NCBI GenBank assembly: GCA_016719565.1
Contig: JADJYU010000005.1
Location: 310,001 to 374,000, forward strand
DNA from: Ignavibacteria bacterium
GTDB taxonomy: Bacteria > Bacteroidota > Ignavibacteria > Tepidaquicellales > Tepidaquicellaceae
Length of the DNA: 64,000 nucleotides
Direction of reading: 5' to 3'
Part shown: piece by piece, positions 63,320 through 64,000 of the stretch
Layout: the number at the start of each line of letters is the position of its first letter
Position numbering within the stretch: the stretch's first letter is position 1
Position numbers and translations under genes: made by a program
The notes under the pieces: model-generated
The model's database searches: none
Told to the model about the DNA's origin: nothing
What the model saw: only the letters and a program-made list of their open reading frames with translations

Positions 63320-64000
63320 ATGAATAAAAAATTTTCTGCAGAGATCTCAAGTGAGATGATCATGAATAGTATGCCAGGATTGGTATATATTTTTGACAAA
63401 AACGGGTTGTTGGTTGCATGGAATAAAAGAGTTGAGGAAGTATATGAATATTCTCCCGATGAACTGCAAAATAAGCATGTACTTGAATTTATAGACATAA
63501 GTGACCGGAAAAAAGTTAGTCAGACTGTCCGGAATGTTTTTGATGCAGGATATGACCAGGTTGAAAATTTTGCATTAACAAAATCAGGAAAAAAAATACC
63601 GTTTCTGGGTTCCGGCAAACTAATAATAAAAGAAGGGGAAAAGTATTTGATCGGTTTAGCTGTAGATATCAGTGAACTTTATTCAGCGCGGGAAAAAATT
63701 ATTGAGCAGTTAGAGGAAATAGCAGGTCTGAATAAACTTTTACAGGCTGAGAATATTTTTTTAAAGGATCAGCTTAAACAGAGCGGAATAAAGTATGATA
63801 TTATCGGTGACAGTGATGAAATTAAATATGCACTATACAGGGTTGAGCAGGTTGCTCCTACGGATGCTTCAGTTTTGATTCAAGGAGAAACCGGCACAGG
63901 GAAGGAATTAATTGCCAGAGCTATACATAAAGAAAGCAAGAGGAGTGATAAACCGTTTATAAAAGTAAATTGCGCATCTATTCCGGAAAACCTAATTGAA
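63320..64000 (+). CDS. PAS-domain sigma54-dependent activator, 3' end cut
   Basis: Starts at the ATG at 63320 and runs off the right edge, 227 residues visible. Residues 10-125 are a PAS domain (MNSMPGLVYIFDKNGLLVAWNKRVEEVYEYSPDEL...GLAVDISE), then a coiled linker (EKIIEQLEEIAGLNKLLQAEN), then the AAA+ domain of an NtrC-type activator with Walker A GETGTGKE and FIKVNCASIPENL. The GAFTGA loop and the Fis-type DNA-binding domain would be beyond the window. It senses a small ligand or redox state through PAS and activates sigma54 promoters; targets unknown. Confidence 0.9.
   Translation, partial: MNKKFSAEISSEMIMNSMPGLVYIFDKNGLLVAWNKRVEEVYEYSPDELQNKHVLEFIDISDRKKVSQTVRNVFDAGYDQVENFALTKSGKKIPFLGSGKLIIKEGEKYLIGLAVDISELYSAREKIIEQLEEIAGLNKLLQAENIFLKDQLKQSGIKYDIIGDSDEIKYALYRVEQVAPTDASVLIQGETGTGKELIARAIHKESKRSDKPFIKVNCASIPENLIE

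Overview
The window looks like a chromosomal stretch of an Ignavibacteria-type bacterium (FCB group, near Bacteroidota/Chlorobiota). This is inferred from the AT-rich sequence, exported proteins ending in a type IX secretion (T9SS) sorting domain with the PNPFNPST signature, a TAnnTTTG-type promoter box, and a SUF operon. No tRNA, rRNA, CRISPR array or complete insertion sequence was seen.

Layout. 1-7.2 kb: a cut lipoprotein gene, a cyclase-STAND ATPase-TPR regulator, a secreted protein with a dockerin-like tail, an ATP-grasp ligase and a small TPR protein. 7.2-18.8 kb: an exported-protein island with three T9SS-tailed proteins, then beta-propeller proteins with dockerin-like tails, separated by 7-bp tandem repeats and near-identical terminators, ending in two decayed copies of the tail. 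18.8-26.1 kb: housekeeping and stress genes (SDR, MsrA, a DUF4287-type protein, a corrupted VOC gene, amidohydrolase, subtilase, prenyl synthase). 26.2-31.5 kb: HPr, Mfd and a DUF2130 coiled-coil protein. 31.6-37.3 kb: an envelope/metal-type cluster with MsrB, then a methyltransferase-nitrilase-hydrolase-acetyltransferase run. 37.3-44.8 kb: a PaaE-like reductase and the suf operon (B-C-D-S-E-DUF59), with a GxxExxY gene bounded by 24-bp inverted repeats inserted between sufB and sufC and an IscR-type palindrome upstream of sufB. 45-48.4 kb: a ZnuD-like TonB receptor operon. 48.6-61.7 kb: three large secreted proteins with dockerin-like tails; two are divergently paired with paralogous cytoplasmic proteins of unknown function. 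61.7-63.3 kb: non-coding DNA with palindromes and a roughly 30-unit, 21-bp repeat array. 63.3 kb to the end: the start of a PAS-sigma54 activator.

Two exported-protein classes coexist: three with the T9SS tail, and six (plus two remnants) with an unrelated tail of about 185 residues, a beta-rich module followed by a dockerin-like pair of calcium loops. No protein carries both, which suggests a second anchoring or assembly route. The best candidates for something undescribed are this tail with its duplicated divergent partner genes, the inverted-repeat-bounded GxxExxY cassette, and the 21-bp arrays on both sides of the secreted subtilase.

Quality warning: four genes are split by single-base shifts, mostly at homopolymers (about 7624, 14019, 22155 and 37551), and 21428-21605 is implausible G-run sequence inside a VOC gene. 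These look like sequencing or assembly errors, so the split genes are probably intact in the organism.
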